Shown piece after piece: positions 17,476 through 25,255 of a stretch of 64,000 bases of DNA. The stretch covers positions 930,001-994,000 of the forward strand of contig NZ_CP118168.1 in assembly GCF_028748105.1 (NCBI RefSeq). The letters run 5' to 3'. A model generated the notes under the pieces. The model saw nothing but the letters and a program-made list of their open reading frames with translations. It made no database searches and had not been told where the DNA came from. Each line of letters opens with the position of its first letter. The stretch's first letter is position 1. Origin of the DNA: Entomospira nematocerorum (GTDB lineage Bacteria > Spirochaetota > Spirochaetia > WRBN01). The translations under genes were made by a program, and so were the position numbers.

Positions 17476-19689
17476 ATGTTATACGTGAAAAAATTTATTA
17501 TTGAAATATTTTATATATCAGTGTTATACTGTGGATTATCAATACTTCCAAGTTATGCCATCACCCTGGAGGATTGGCAGGAGATCACCTCTTGGGGGAA
17601 TCGTGATGAGGGCAATTCAGCTGAATTACTCCTGGTTCAGTGGCTTTTACGCTATGGACAGGAACACATGCTGAATGTGCAGCGTCGTGATTTAAGCCCA
17701 TTACCGGGAGGTATGCATAGCTTTGCCTATAATGTAGATTTTTACTTTCCAGGAGAAAATTCTGCAGAATTTGTGTTTTTGATTCCACAGAGTCACTATG
17801 ATGCTAGTTTACTATTAGGGCTAACACTCTTAGATCAGCTACGCCAAGAAATCCAGATACCGTATTCGATGCGTGTCATTTTTTTATCTGGGGAACAGCG
17901 TCCCAGTGATTTAATAGCATATGCAGCTGAACGTCAATCGCTTTATCCTCTTGGTACACAACAAATATTACGATTAGGCATTGTGAATATTCATAGCTAT
18001 CTATTTTACTATCAAATAGAGCAGCCCACAAATACCTATTATATTGGCACCAAACAATATATGCGTTCACCATTGAGTATTGTGAATGTCGTACGTGATT
18101 TGGCGGATAATTTGGATTGGCAAATTTCATTATCACAGAGTAATGTAATTCCACGGGATCTGAATCCTCGATATGCCCATCCAACCGATTTTTATTTAGG
18201 GAGTGAGTACAGTGCTATAAGCATCGTCGGAACGGGGGAGGAGAATCTCTCTCCTCCTGACTGGTTAGCATGGTCACGTAAGCAGGCTAGTGGGATAATT
18301 CACCAGGCTAAGAGCGTTTCTGAGATATCCGATGCATATGAGATAAATTATTTAATTATTTTTAATCGCATTATTCGCGAGAAAACTTATCTTCTTGTAA
18401 TGCTATTCATATCTTTTATTTTTTTGATTATAGCGAGTGTGAAGAGGCATCAATTTCGCTCTCAATGGAGATACTTACGACAGAAAGGGAAAGCTGTATG
18501 GCTATTACTACCATTAGTATATATTTCATTATTTTTATCTACGTTCATAACGTATCAAGTAAATACTTTTAATGTAAATATGGATTTAGTACCAGCACAA
18601 GCTTTACTGCTTTTTGGTTATAAGGCCTTGTGGACTCTATTTTTATTTGCTTTATTAGGTCGACTTTTTGAGGGATTACAGCTTGGCAGTCGTAAAAAAT
18701 TTTATACAATTAGTGCTTTAGTATTGGCTCTAATAGCTCTCTTTGTCTTTTCGATTATTAATGTTGTGTATGCTCTTGCATGGGTATGGTTCTTAACATT
18801 TTATATGCTTTATGTGCTTATTAAGCAGTGGCATCTGCGATTTATTTTCACCTTATTGGCACCTCTAGCAGTTATTTACTTTATGCAAGACTATTTTTTA
18901 CAAAATACACGGCAAGATACGGAATTTTTTTTATTTAATGCAACTATTGGGAATTTTTTGTTATTATTAACTTTTTCTCCTAGTTTAATGTTGGGAATGT
19001 CTTTATTTCGGCAGAGAAGAGTGATACGCATGCATCGATTTCCGCCATATAGTAACTTTATTTTTTATATCGTTATGATTTTTTTTACAACTTTTCTTCT
19101 TCGGTACGATCGAATCGATGAAAAAGTACAAAAGCAATCAGTATGGTTATTGGCGGAGGAGGAGATTATTGGGCGCAGGAGTTTAGCTAATTTACGTGTA
19201 TGGAGTGGCAGAAATTTGGGAGATATTCGGATTGTTAATCATCAGACTACTGATGAAATTCGTCTTGTTTCTGTTCCTACCATGATGGTCTCTACGATTC
19301 CAATCAAATCACTCGGAAGGGATTTTCGGATAGCGATTTCATTTGAAGAGGTTCTCAGTCGTACTCTCACGATTATTGATCTAGGTGGATTAGATCAGGC
19401 ACAGTATGTAGATGTGATGATTTTGAGTGATCGTAATTTTAGTGGTATTGATGCCAATTTTCCTTTTTTTGCTGAAAATGCTCGCAAAATACGACTGCAC
19501 TTAGGCAAAAATCCGCCAGAAAATATTCAAATTAGATTAATTAGTAATGATCCATTACGGATTGAAGCACGAGTAACTGCATCATACAATATGACTGATG
19601 TTTGGAGTGTAGAGCGGAATAACTCTATTTTGAAAGAGGCTTATGGTCATCTTGTAAAAATTCGCACTCGGTCAGTACTTGAAATTTAA
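17476..19689 (+). CDS. Large spirochaete membrane protein with degenerate M28-like N-terminal domain
   Basis: 737 residues. A signal peptide or first helix is followed by an exported domain (~30-300) resembling M28 aminopeptidases: DEGNSAELLLVQWLL, then VFLIPQSHYDASLLLGLTLLDQL, then RVIFLSGEQRPSD. The HYD of the first metal ligands is kept, but the GADDN-type and EE metal motifs are not evident, so it is probably not an active metallopeptidase. Eight or nine hydrophobic helices span ~305-535, and a second exported domain covers ~545-737. The layout resembles multi-membrane M28 relatives. The start may be GTG 17485, based on promoter position. Function unknown. Confidence 0.7.
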   Translation: MLYVKKFIIEIFYISVLYCGLSILPSYAITLEDWQEITSWGNRDEGNSAELLLVQWLLRYGQEHMLNVQRRDLSPLPGGMHSFAYNVDFYFPGENSAEFVFLIPQSHYDASLLLGLTLLDQLRQEIQIPYSMRVIFLSGEQRPSDLIAYAAERQSLYPLGTQQILRLGIVNIHSYLFYYQIEQPTNTYYIGTKQYMRSPLSIVNVVRDLADNLDWQISLSQSNVIPRDLNPRYAHPTDFYLGSEYSAISIVGTGEENLSPPDWLAWSRKQASGIIHQAKSVSEISDAYEINYLIIFNRIIREKTYLLVMLFISFIFLIIASVKRHQFRSQWRYLRQKGKAVWLLLPLVYISLFLSTFITYQVNTFNVNMDLVPAQALLLFGYKALWTLFLFALLGRLFEGLQLGSRKKFYTISALVLALIALFVFSIINVVYALAWVWFLTFYMLYVLIKQWHLRFIFTLLAPLAVIYFMQDYFLQNTRQDTEFFLFNATIGNFLLLLTFSPSLMLGMSLFRQRRVIRMHRFPPYSNFIFYIVMIFFTTFLLRYDRIDEKVQKQSVWLLAEEEIIGRRSLANLRVWSGRNLGDIRIVNHQTTDEIRLVSVPTMMVSTIPIKSLGRDFRIAISFEEVLSRTLTIIDLGGLDQAQYVDVMILSDRNFSGIDANFPFFAENARKIRLHLGKNPPENIQIRLISNDPLRIEARVTASYNMTDVWSVERNNSILKEAYGHLVKIRTRSVLEI

Positions 19690-19737
19690 TATTCACCGTT
19701 TCAATTACTTTTATAGGGTCTATAGGAAATTTAAATA

Positions 19738-19768
19738 AAAAAAGAAGAATGTTCAGCATTCTTCTTTT
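19738..19768 (-). terminator. Terminator of tRNA-Asp
   Basis: An 11-base stem (19741-19751 with 19757-19767) around a 5-base loop lies 4 bases past the tRNA 3' end. A long T run follows on the minus strand. Confidence 0.85.
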
Positions 19769-19771
19769 AAT

Positions 19772-19845
19772 CGGAGCTGACGGGACTCGAACCCGCGATC
19801 CCCTGCGTGACAGGCAGGTGCGATAACCAACTTCGCTACAGCTCC
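19772..19845 (-). tRNA. tRNA-Asp (anticodon GTC)
   Basis: The cloverleaf is complete. The acceptor stem is GGAGCTG/CAGCTCC with discriminator G. The anticodon stem CCTGC/GCAGG encloses loop CTGTCAC, and the T arm contains GGTTCGAGTCC. CCA is not encoded. It has its own promoter at 19860-19888 and terminator at 19738-19768. Confidence 0.95.
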
Positions 19846-19859
19846 TAACAACTGATTGC

Positions 19860-19888
19860 ATGATAGCATAATGATGAAAAAATGTCAA
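19860..19888 (-). promoter_or_regulatory. Promoter of tRNA-Asp
   Basis: On the minus strand the boxes are TTGACA (19883-19888), a 17-base spacer and TATCAT (19860-19865), about 14 bases before the tRNA 5' end. The -35 box overlaps the last codons of the FemX-like gene. Confidence 0.75.
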
Positions 19889-20940
19889 GATGATTGCATT
19901 GTTTTTTTAGTTTTTTTCTTGAACTCATGTTTTTTCCAATGATTAATACATTGACGTAATTTTTCTAGTCGTCGAAAAAAGAAATATCTTATATGTCCGA
20001 CGGGGGCATCCCATAGACCTGCATGATGATGAATTGATCCACCAAAACTCACTTTAAATTGGTATAGTCCGAACATCGGATGATCCTCATTAGCCGATGG
20101 AGGAATACCAAAAAGATCATAGCGTGTAGCACCTTGCTTTTTTGCATGACAGATAGCATGCCATTGTAGGGCATAGTTAGGCATCAGATTTCGTTTTTTA
20201 TTGCTACTAGCACCGTAGACATATGTCGCTATATCATTTGTCACTAAGACAATAACACCAGCCAGAAGTTCTTCATCATGATAGGCTAGAAAGAGAGATG
20301 CTTGTGGAAATGCATAGGACTGCTGGGAGAGAGAAAAGAATTTTTGATAATAAGCCAATGAGTGAATAGATATACGATCCCGCTCTGCAGTTTCTTTGTA
20401 AATTTCATACCATTTTACGATATCATGAAGAGGAGCTTGTATAACTTTAACCCCTTTTTTTTCTGCAAGTTTGATATTATATCGTGTCTTTTTATGCATG
20501 TGTTCTAATATACTTTCTAGGGGAGGCGAAAGATCCACTATAGTAGTATCTTGGGGCTGAATGAACATATCTGGTATAGAGGATAACCGTGATGATAATG
20601 CTTGTAGTAGTTCTGGAGTTTTCTCTAAGTGTAGATCCCACCTGACGACAAACAAGCCCGGAATATGTGCCTTAAGCAAGCTAGATATCTTCGCAAGAAT
20701 GTGCGGTATCTCAGTTGTAGCCAGTGCTTCTATGGATGGATGTGGAATATAGGCAAGAACACTGTATGGTGCTAGCTGTCGAGTTAAAACAGAAATATAG
20801 AGAGGTGGAGTATTGGGGGCTACGATGCGAAAAGAGTGTGATTTCCATCCAAAAAACTCTTTGAACTGTGCCCAAAATGATGACTGTAAAAAATTATCTG
20901 TCTCTGGTAGTGGTTCTCGATGTAAGCTTATAGTACTCAT
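19885..20940 (-). CDS. FemX/MurM-like aminoacyl-tRNA-dependent peptidoglycan bridge ligase
   Basis: 351 residues from ATG 20940 (MSTISLHREPLP). It has the FemAB double-GNAT appearance: early SFWAQFKEFFGWKSH, central LEHMHKKTRYNIKLAEKKGVKV (typical of Fem ligases), then AGVIVLVTNDIATYVYGASSNKKRNLMPNYALQW and the tail TRYDLFGIPPS...FKVSFGGSIHHHAGLWD. Fem ligases add amino acids from tRNA to the peptidoglycan stem in the cytoplasm. An upstream ATG at 20979 is rejected because it lies at the -35 box of the gene's own promoter; the transcript should begin within a few bases of 20940. Neighbouring tRNAs are not necessarily functionally linked. Confidence 0.88.
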   Translation of the reverse strand: MSTISLHREPLPETDNFLQSSFWAQFKEFFGWKSHSFRIVAPNTPPLYISVLTRQLAPYSVLAYIPHPSIEALATTEIPHILAKISSLLKAHIPGLFVVRWDLHLEKTPELLQALSSRLSSIPDMFIQPQDTTIVDLSPPLESILEHMHKKTRYNIKLAEKKGVKVIQAPLHDIVKWYEIYKETAERDRISIHSLAYYQKFFSLSQQSYAFPQASLFLAYHDEELLAGVIVLVTNDIATYVYGASSNKKRNLMPNYALQWHAICHAKKQGATRYDLFGIPPSANEDHPMFGLYQFKVSFGGSIHHHAGLWDAPVGHIRYFFFRRLEKLRQCINHWKKHEFKKKTKKTMQSS

Positions 20941-20950
20941 ATTGTGCATT

Positions 20951-20979
20951 ATTATGTCATAAAAGAGCGCTTTTGACAA
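20951..20979 (-). promoter_or_regulatory. Promoter of the FemX-like gene, predicted near-leaderless
   Basis: On the minus strand: TTGTCA (20974-20979), 17-base spacer, CATAAT (20951-20956). Ten bases separate the -10 box from the ATG at 20940, and no Shine-Dalgarno sequence is present. Confidence 0.7.
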
Positions 20980-21006
20980 GAGTTTTGCGAAAATGTACGA
21001 AAATGC

Positions 21007-21035
21007 TTGACAATATTTTCATATTTTGTTAGAAT
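21007..21035 (+). promoter_or_regulatory. Promoter of the His-Arg-Lys tRNA cluster
   Basis: TTGACA (21007-21012), 17-base spacer, TAGAAT (21030-21035), ending 13 bases before the tRNA-His 5' end. Confidence 0.85.
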
Positions 21036-21048
21036 AAGCTCAAGATAT

Positions 21049-21122
21049 GGTAAGCGTAGTTCAGTCGGTAGAGCCCCAGATTGTGATTCTGGTTGTCGCG
21101 GGTTCAAGTCCCGTCGCTTACC
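21049..21122 (+). tRNA. tRNA-His (anticodon GTG)
   Basis: The acceptor GTAAGCG pairs with CGCTTAC. An extra 5' G at 21049 faces the discriminator C at 21122, the identity element of tRNA-His. The anticodon stem CCAGA/TCTGG encloses TTGTGAT. First of three co-transcribed tRNAs. CCA is not encoded. Confidence 0.95.
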
Positions 21123-21133
21123 CTATTTTAAAT

Positions 21134-21207
21134 GCGCTCGTAACTCAGCTGGATAGAGTGACAGACTTCGAATCTGTAGGTCGTGGGTTCAAATCCTTCC
21201 GGGCGCG
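21134..21207 (+). tRNA. tRNA-Arg (anticodon TCG)
   Basis: The acceptor GCGCTCG pairs with CGGGCGC (one G-U), discriminator G. The anticodon stem ACAGA/TCTGT encloses CTTCGAA, so the anticodon TCG reads CGN arginine codons. The D arm has the usual CAGCTGGATAG. Confidence 0.93.
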
Positions 21208-21228
21208 TAACCATTTATTTGGTCATTA

Positions 21229-21301
21229 GGGCCGCTAGCTCAGCTGGTAGAGCGACAGACTCTTAATCTGTTGGTCAAAGGTTCGATCCCTTTGCGGCTC
21301 A
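21229..21301 (+). tRNA. tRNA-Lys (anticodon CTT)
   Basis: The acceptor GGGCCGC pairs with GCGGCTC (one G-U), discriminator A. The anticodon stem ACAGA/TCTGT encloses CTCTTAA, giving anticodon CTT for AAG codons. The T arm has GGTTCGATCCC. Confidence 0.95.
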
Positions 21302-21307
21302 CTGTAA

Positions 21308-21341
21308 AAAGACAAGTTAGTAATTAACTTGTCTTTTCTTT
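21308..21341 (+). terminator. Terminator of the tRNA cluster
   Basis: A perfect 12-base stem (21308-21319 with 21325-21336) and 5-base loop, followed by a T-rich stretch. Confidence 0.88.
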
Positions 21342-21416
21342 TTTATGAAACTCTGTATAAAGACTAGACGATAGATCGTAATGTATAGTATGTTGAAATT
21401 CAGGATGGATGATCTG

Positions 21417-22025
21417 ATGAAAATGATGTTGTTACGTAGGTTCGTATTTAGTATTGCTATTTTATATTCAGGCTACATAGGTTTTGCACAGGAATTTGAG
21501 CGGATTCATTGGGAGAGCCAGGATGGTCAGCGGGATGTCTCTTTGATTCGTATAGATAATGGTTCCAAGAATCGTCCTATTATGTGGCGTTATCAGATGC
21601 ATGAGCCATTTGTTGAATTCGATATGGTGGCATTACACTTTAATCGACAGGTATATCTATGGCGTGCACAGGATATTGTATCTGTTAAAAACAGGTATGT
21701 TCTAGGGGCACCGCAGGTTGAGCATCGTGTACGTGCGACACCACAACAGGGACTAACGCCCCCGCATTTAGAGCGACCTCTTGCAGCGGGTGGCAGTGTG
21801 CGCATGCAGGGAAGTTTCCAAAGAGTACGGACAAAACCAACATTGACACAGCAAATGTTGTATATTGATATGGTACTACCTAAACGCGTGCTGACAGAGT
21901 TGAAGACAGCAGAGTATATTGAGTTACATTTGTTTGATAGTACAACGAATGTAACTAAAGAGGCCTTTGTATTAACGGAGAGTGAGTTGCAAGAGTTGCA
22001 AGCGTGGCTCTTAATGAAAGAGTGA
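21417..22025 (+). CDS. Hypothetical secreted protein upstream of prmC
   Basis: About 202 residues from ATG 21417 (AGGA upstream). An N-terminal signal peptide (MKMMLLRRFVFSIAILYSGYIGFAQ) predicts export. The mature part is beta-rich in appearance, with MWRYQMHEPFVEFDMVALHF and MLYIDMVLPKRVLTELKTAEYIELHLFDS, and a central Pro/Gly/Arg-rich stretch (~110-145) that looks flexible. I recognise no domain. It ends 15 bases before prmC, so the two are probably one operon. In-frame upstream codons (21381) are unlikely starts because they would bury the signal peptide. Confidence 0.6.
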   Translation: MKMMLLRRFVFSIAILYSGYIGFAQEFERIHWESQDGQRDVSLIRIDNGSKNRPIMWRYQMHEPFVEFDMVALHFNRQVYLWRAQDIVSVKNRYVLGAPQVEHRVRATPQQGLTPPHLERPLAAGGSVRMQGSFQRVRTKPTLTQQMLYIDMVLPKRVLTELKTAEYIELHLFDSTTNVTKEAFVLTESELQELQAWLLMKE

Positions 22026-22039
22026 GGAAGATATAGTAC

Positions 22040-22912
22040 ATGCAGGATGTGAGTGGGTTAGATATACGTGCGATTTTGGTAATGGCAGCAGAGGAGCTGG
22101 AGGCGATTTCTGATACAGCAATGCTTGATGCACAACTGCTACTAGCTAAAAGTCTTGGATGCACACGAACTGTATTACTGGCAAGAGACTACAAAGATCC
22201 TATTGATCGTAAAGTGATGACTGTTTTTAAAGGGCTAATAAAGTTACGTACTTCAGGATATCCCATTGCATATATTCTTGGATATAAAGAATTTTATGGA
22301 AGACTGTTTTTTGTTGATGAGAGAGTCTTAATTCCTCGTGCTGATACTGAAATCTTAATTGAAACTGTATTGAATTATCTGCAGAAACATACAGCACAAA
22401 TTATTAGAGAGATTGGATTTGGTAGCGGTGCGATTAGTCTTACTCTTGCTTGTGAGTTAGCTGGAAAAACCATTATCGCTAGTGATGTGAGTGCTGATGC
22501 GTATGAGGTCTTTCAAAAAAATAAAGAGTATCTCTCTTCTCAGATGAAGAGTGATGTGCATGCTTTTGTGGGTTATCTTTGGGAAGATCAGCAAGATGCG
22601 GATATTCTTGTAGCCAATTTACCATATCTAACAACCGATGAGTGCATCGAGAGACAAGAGCAGCGTTGGCAGGAGCCCATGCTAGCACTCAATGGTGAGG
22701 TGCATTCGGGTGATAGAGGCTTAGGGCTCATTTATGAATTAATCAAAAGTGCCAAAGGCCGGATACAAGCTATATTCTTAGAGGCTAGCAGTGAGCAGAT
22801 GCATTATCTTGCCCAAGCGTTATACCAGGCAGAATTTCGCTATATCAAAATAGAGCAAGATTTAGCAGGACAAGATCGTGTTATCTGGGCTATAAATTCC
22901 GGATATATATAA
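22040..22912 (+). CDS. prmC: Release factor glutamine methyltransferase (HemK/PrmC)
   Basis: 290 residues; methylates the GGQ glutamine of release factors RF1/RF2 using S-adenosylmethionine. An N-terminal helical domain (1-85) contains YILGYKEFYGRLFFVDERVLIPRADTE, a strong PrmC marker. The SAM loop is EIGFGSGAIS (124-133). The catalytic motif reads NLPY at 193-196, where almost all PrmC enzymes have NPPY. The first Pro normally helps form the pocket for the glutamine amide, so this Pro-to-Leu change deserves attention. GAGGAAG precedes the ATG. Confidence 0.88.
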   Translation: MQDVSGLDIRAILVMAAEELEAISDTAMLDAQLLLAKSLGCTRTVLLARDYKDPIDRKVMTVFKGLIKLRTSGYPIAYILGYKEFYGRLFFVDERVLIPRADTEILIETVLNYLQKHTAQIIREIGFGSGAISLTLACELAGKTIIASDVSADAYEVFQKNKEYLSSQMKSDVHAFVGYLWEDQQDADILVANLPYLTTDECIERQEQRWQEPMLALNGEVHSGDRGLGLIYELIKSAKGRIQAIFLEASSEQMHYLAQALYQAEFRYIKIEQDLAGQDRVIWAINSGYI

Positions 22913-22931
22913 CTAATAGAAAGATAAAGGC

Positions 22932-22960
22932 TAGACGTAACTAAACAAAAGGTATATAAT
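22932..22960 (+). promoter_or_regulatory. Promoter of the GerMN-like gene, predicted near-leaderless
   Basis: A weak -35 TAGACG (22932-22937), a 17-base spacer and a consensus TATAAT (22955-22960). The ATG at 22971 follows ten bases later without a Shine-Dalgarno sequence. Confidence 0.6.
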
Positions 22961-22970
22961 CTAACATATC

Positions 22971-23435
22971 ATGACACAGAGTAAATATATGAAAATAATG
23001 GGAATAGCTCTTTTTTCTCTTTTAAGTATGGTGATGTTCAGCGTCAGTGCTTATGGTGTCTGGCGGTTTGATGGCTATCATGCACGTGTTCTTTTTCTTT
23101 ATAATGATGTTCAGCAACAAGCCGAAGGTGTGATTTTACCACAGAAACGACAGCAATCTATACGAGATGAAATCAATTTATATCTCTTTGCACTATTGAG
23201 TAATCCGCTAAATGCCAATTATCGAGCAATTTTTCATGGTGATGCTAACGTTGATGCTGTATATATTCTGCCTGACACAACAGTGGTTGTTCTATCCCAT
23301 GCTAATAATAGAGAAGATATAACAGGTCAGTATGAAAAGGATATGCAACTGATTGAGCGGGGACTTGAATTTAACTTTCCTCAAATGGCGCCTTTTATGA
23401 TCGTGCTACATGACGGCACAGGGATTACTGTTTGA
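22971..23435 (+). CDS. Membrane-anchored GerMN-like domain protein upstream of flaA
   Basis: 154 residues with one N-terminal helix (ALFSLLSMVMFSVSAYGVW) as signal or anchor. The rest resembles the small GerMN (germination/sporulation-type) fold: EINLYLFALLSNPLNANYRAIF, then AVYILPDTTVVVLSHA, then LIERGLEFNFPQMAPFMIVLHDG. In other bacteria this domain occurs in cell-wall-associated lipoproteins and does not imply sporulation. It ends 92 bases before flaA, whose putative own promoter starts at its stop codon. An envelope or flagellar role is inferred from position alone. Confidence 0.6.
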   Translation: MTQSKYMKIMGIALFSLLSMVMFSVSAYGVWRFDGYHARVLFLYNDVQQQAEGVILPQKRQQSIRDEINLYLFALLSNPLNANYRAIFHGDANVDAVYILPDTTVVVLSHANNREDITGQYEKDMQLIERGLEFNFPQMAPFMIVLHDGTGITV

Positions 23436-23459
23436 GTTATTGATTTTTTATGACGATAA
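23432..23459 (+). promoter_or_regulatory. Sigma28-like promoter of flaA
   Basis: The -10 element GACGATAA (23452-23459) matches the flagellar sigma28 consensus GCCGATAA at 7 of 8 bases. Upstream TTGAGTTA (23432-23439) matches TAAAGTTT at 5 of 8, with a 12-base spacer against the usual 11. The FlaA start lies 69 bases past the -10 element. Confidence 0.5.
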
Positions 23460-23471
23460 ATAAAATGGAAG

Positions 23472-23487
23472 ATAGTGATATCACTAT
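23472..23487. promoter_or_regulatory. 16-bp perfect palindrome in the flaA leader (candidate operator)
   Basis: ATAGTGATATCACTAT is fully self-complementary. It starts about 13 bases after the sigma28-like -10 element, so it lies at or just after the expected transcription start, where a repressor dimer would act. Confidence 0.5.
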
Positions 23488-23527
23488 GTTTCTATTAAGA
23501 TATTTTTTTAAATTAAGGAGCGTACAA

Positions 23528-24565
23528 ATGAAACGAATTTCAGCGTTAAGTGGTATCGCATTGCTCTTCGCTGCTAGTTTTGTAGGTGCTGAAGAGGCTC
23601 AATTGATCCGCTTTGGTGAACTTACAGCTGGTGATGATGGGCAGCATGCTGAGACTGTGTTAGATTATAGCGTACATGCTGGCAGTGGTTTCACTGAGGA
23701 AGAGAAGGGTATGATGAGAACATCATATGCAATTCAAAACTGGGGCGTAGTGCTTAATAACTCTGCTCGTGGTATTGTTGCTGATCGTCTTACAACAGCT
23801 CGCCCTGTTGAATCGACCTTCAGAGGCGAAACAGTCATGGGTGTGCGTATTCATTTTCCTTCTAGTGGATCCAACAACGCACATGCAACTGTAAGACCAC
23901 CATTTCCAGTACCAGCAATTGATCCAGCTATTCTTGAAGAAGGACCAGCTGAAGATGGAGAAGTTCGCAATTATTTTGATGAAAATCCATTTTTAAATCG
24001 TGGTATTGTAAGCAATGTTGGTGTTCTTAAGATTGTTGAGATGAATATCCGTGGTCTTAACTTTCCACATAATGTCAGTATTCTTCTTGAGCGTATTGGT
24101 GGCCGTGTAGAGGAAATTCCAATGGGATCATTAGATTTTGATGGATGGAAGACTCTATCTTGGACAAACCCATCTTATGCTTTTGAGGTTCGTCAACGTG
24201 ATCTTCGTCGTTTACCTGTATATCCATATACGGTTCCATACATTAAGTTAAATGGTATTCGTTTCTATCGCAGCGGACAGAACATGGGTGGTGACTTTAT
24301 CGCTTACATTCAAGACATTGTGCTTGTTTACGATAAGGCTGTACGCGATGATGTTCCTGTTGATATTGATGATGAAGCTATTTGGAATATTATTCGTGAC
24401 CGTGAACTTGCAAGAATGCGCCTAGAAATGCGCCGTCTTGGAGAGCGACAAGTATTCGAATTTGCTCAGCAGAGACTCATGGATACAACTCGTCCACAAA
24501 CATTCCCAGCTCATGGTGCGATTCCTGTAAATGATCGTGTTACCAGTCCAGAAGCAGCTAATTAA
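23528..24565 (+). CDS. flaA: Periplasmic flagellar filament outer-layer protein FlaA
   Basis: 345 residues, normal for spirochaete FlaA, which sheathes the FlaB core of the periplasmic flagellum. AAGGAG lies directly upstream of the ATG at 23528. A cleavable signal peptide (MKRISALSGIALLFAASFVGA) directs Sec export, consistent with FlaA's periplasmic location. Conserved regions include RGIVSNVGVLKIVEMNIRGLNFPHNVSILLERIGG, a typical FlaA stretch, and IAYIQDIVLVYDKAV. The in-frame codons from 23450 lie in the promoter region and are not coding. A strong terminator follows (24621-24656). FlaA establishes the spirochaete identity of the window. Confidence 0.95.
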   Translation: MKRISALSGIALLFAASFVGAEEAQLIRFGELTAGDDGQHAETVLDYSVHAGSGFTEEEKGMMRTSYAIQNWGVVLNNSARGIVADRLTTARPVESTFRGETVMGVRIHFPSSGSNNAHATVRPPFPVPAIDPAILEEGPAEDGEVRNYFDENPFLNRGIVSNVGVLKIVEMNIRGLNFPHNVSILLERIGGRVEEIPMGSLDFDGWKTLSWTNPSYAFEVRQRDLRRLPVYPYTVPYIKLNGIRFYRSGQNMGGDFIAYIQDIVLVYDKAVRDDVPVDIDDEAIWNIIRDRELARMRLEMRRLGERQVFEFAQQRLMDTTRPQTFPAHGAIPVNDRVTSPEAAN

Positions 24566-24620
24566 GAGAATAACTTTTTCTTATGTCGCTAATGTAACTA
24601 AATACATATATGGGCATTAT

Positions 24621-24656
24621 GACAATGAGATTTTTCAATCTCATTGTCTTTTTTTA
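24621..24656 (+). terminator. Terminator of flaA
   Basis: A perfect 11-base stem (24621-24631 with 24638-24648), 6-base loop and seven Ts. The right arm also supplies the -35 box of the next promoter. Confidence 0.92.
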
Positions 24657-24672
24657 TAAAATAAGGTATAGT
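24644..24672 (+). promoter_or_regulatory. Promoter of the J-domain gene, nested in the flaA terminator
   Basis: TTGTCT (24644-24649) lies inside the terminator right arm; then a 17-base spacer and TATAGT (24667-24672). The ATG at 24680 follows seven bases later with no Shine-Dalgarno sequence, so the mRNA should be leaderless. Confidence 0.7.
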
Positions 24673-24679
24673 ATATTGT

Positions 24680-25162
24680 ATGATGCAGAATAATCTCACA
24701 CATTATGAAATTCTTGGGGTTTCATCGACGGCCACGATAGAAGAAATTCGTAGTGCTTATAAAAAACTTGCATTACAATATCATCCAGATCGTCTCAATG
24801 ATCTGCCAGGCGAGGAGAGAGAGCGCCTAACTGAAAAGATGAAGCAAGTGACTAATGCATATAGTACCTTAAAAGACGAAGGATCTCGTAAGCGATATGA
24901 TGAAGAATTATATGCAAGACGCTATTTCCAGCAAGATAGTTCTTCTTTTAGCCAGCATTCGTATCAACATTTTAGAAGCAAAGAGGATATGCGTCGTAAT
25001 TATGGATTCTCTTCTGGGCCAGTTGTAGTTAATCCATTGGTTTTTTTTGGGGTGATTGCCGTTATACTTGCACTTGTCCTTGTATTTATTAGTGTTGCTT
25101 GGCCATTTCTTTTGGTATTATTTCTTCTTTCTCTTGTTAGATCTTTAACACGGCGACGATAA
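24680..25162 (+). CDS. Membrane-anchored J-domain (DnaJ-like) co-chaperone
   Basis: 160 residues. An N-terminal J domain (8-75) has the invariant HPD in LQYHPDRL and the flanking YEILGVSSTATIEEIRSAYKKLA. It has no Gly/Phe, zinc-finger or client-binding domains, so it is not DnaJ itself. The C-terminus is a hydrophobic segment of two closely spaced helices (~115-155) ending in Arg residues. It should recruit DnaK to the inner membrane. Client unknown. Confidence 0.88.
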   Translation: MMQNNLTHYEILGVSSTATIEEIRSAYKKLALQYHPDRLNDLPGEERERLTEKMKQVTNAYSTLKDEGSRKRYDEELYARRYFQQDSSSFSQHSYQHFRSKEDMRRNYGFSSGPVVVNPLVFFGVIAVILALVLVFISVAWPFLLVLFLLSLVRSLTRRR

Positions 25163-25255
25163 CTGAATCGCTTGAAATCTTTACTGAGATATGCTAAAAT
25201 TAGAAACAATTTTTAGAACGTTTATGACTTATGTGACAAGGAGTTAGGTGAATTT

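Noticed and set aside
21047..21229. 60-residue plus-strand reading frame across the tRNA cluster
   Set aside because: It lies entirely over tRNA-His and tRNA-Arg and is a by-product of their sequences.
23450..23527. N-terminal extension of FlaA
   Set aside because: It overlaps the sigma28-like promoter and the palindrome; the signal peptide and AAGGAG place the start at 23528.
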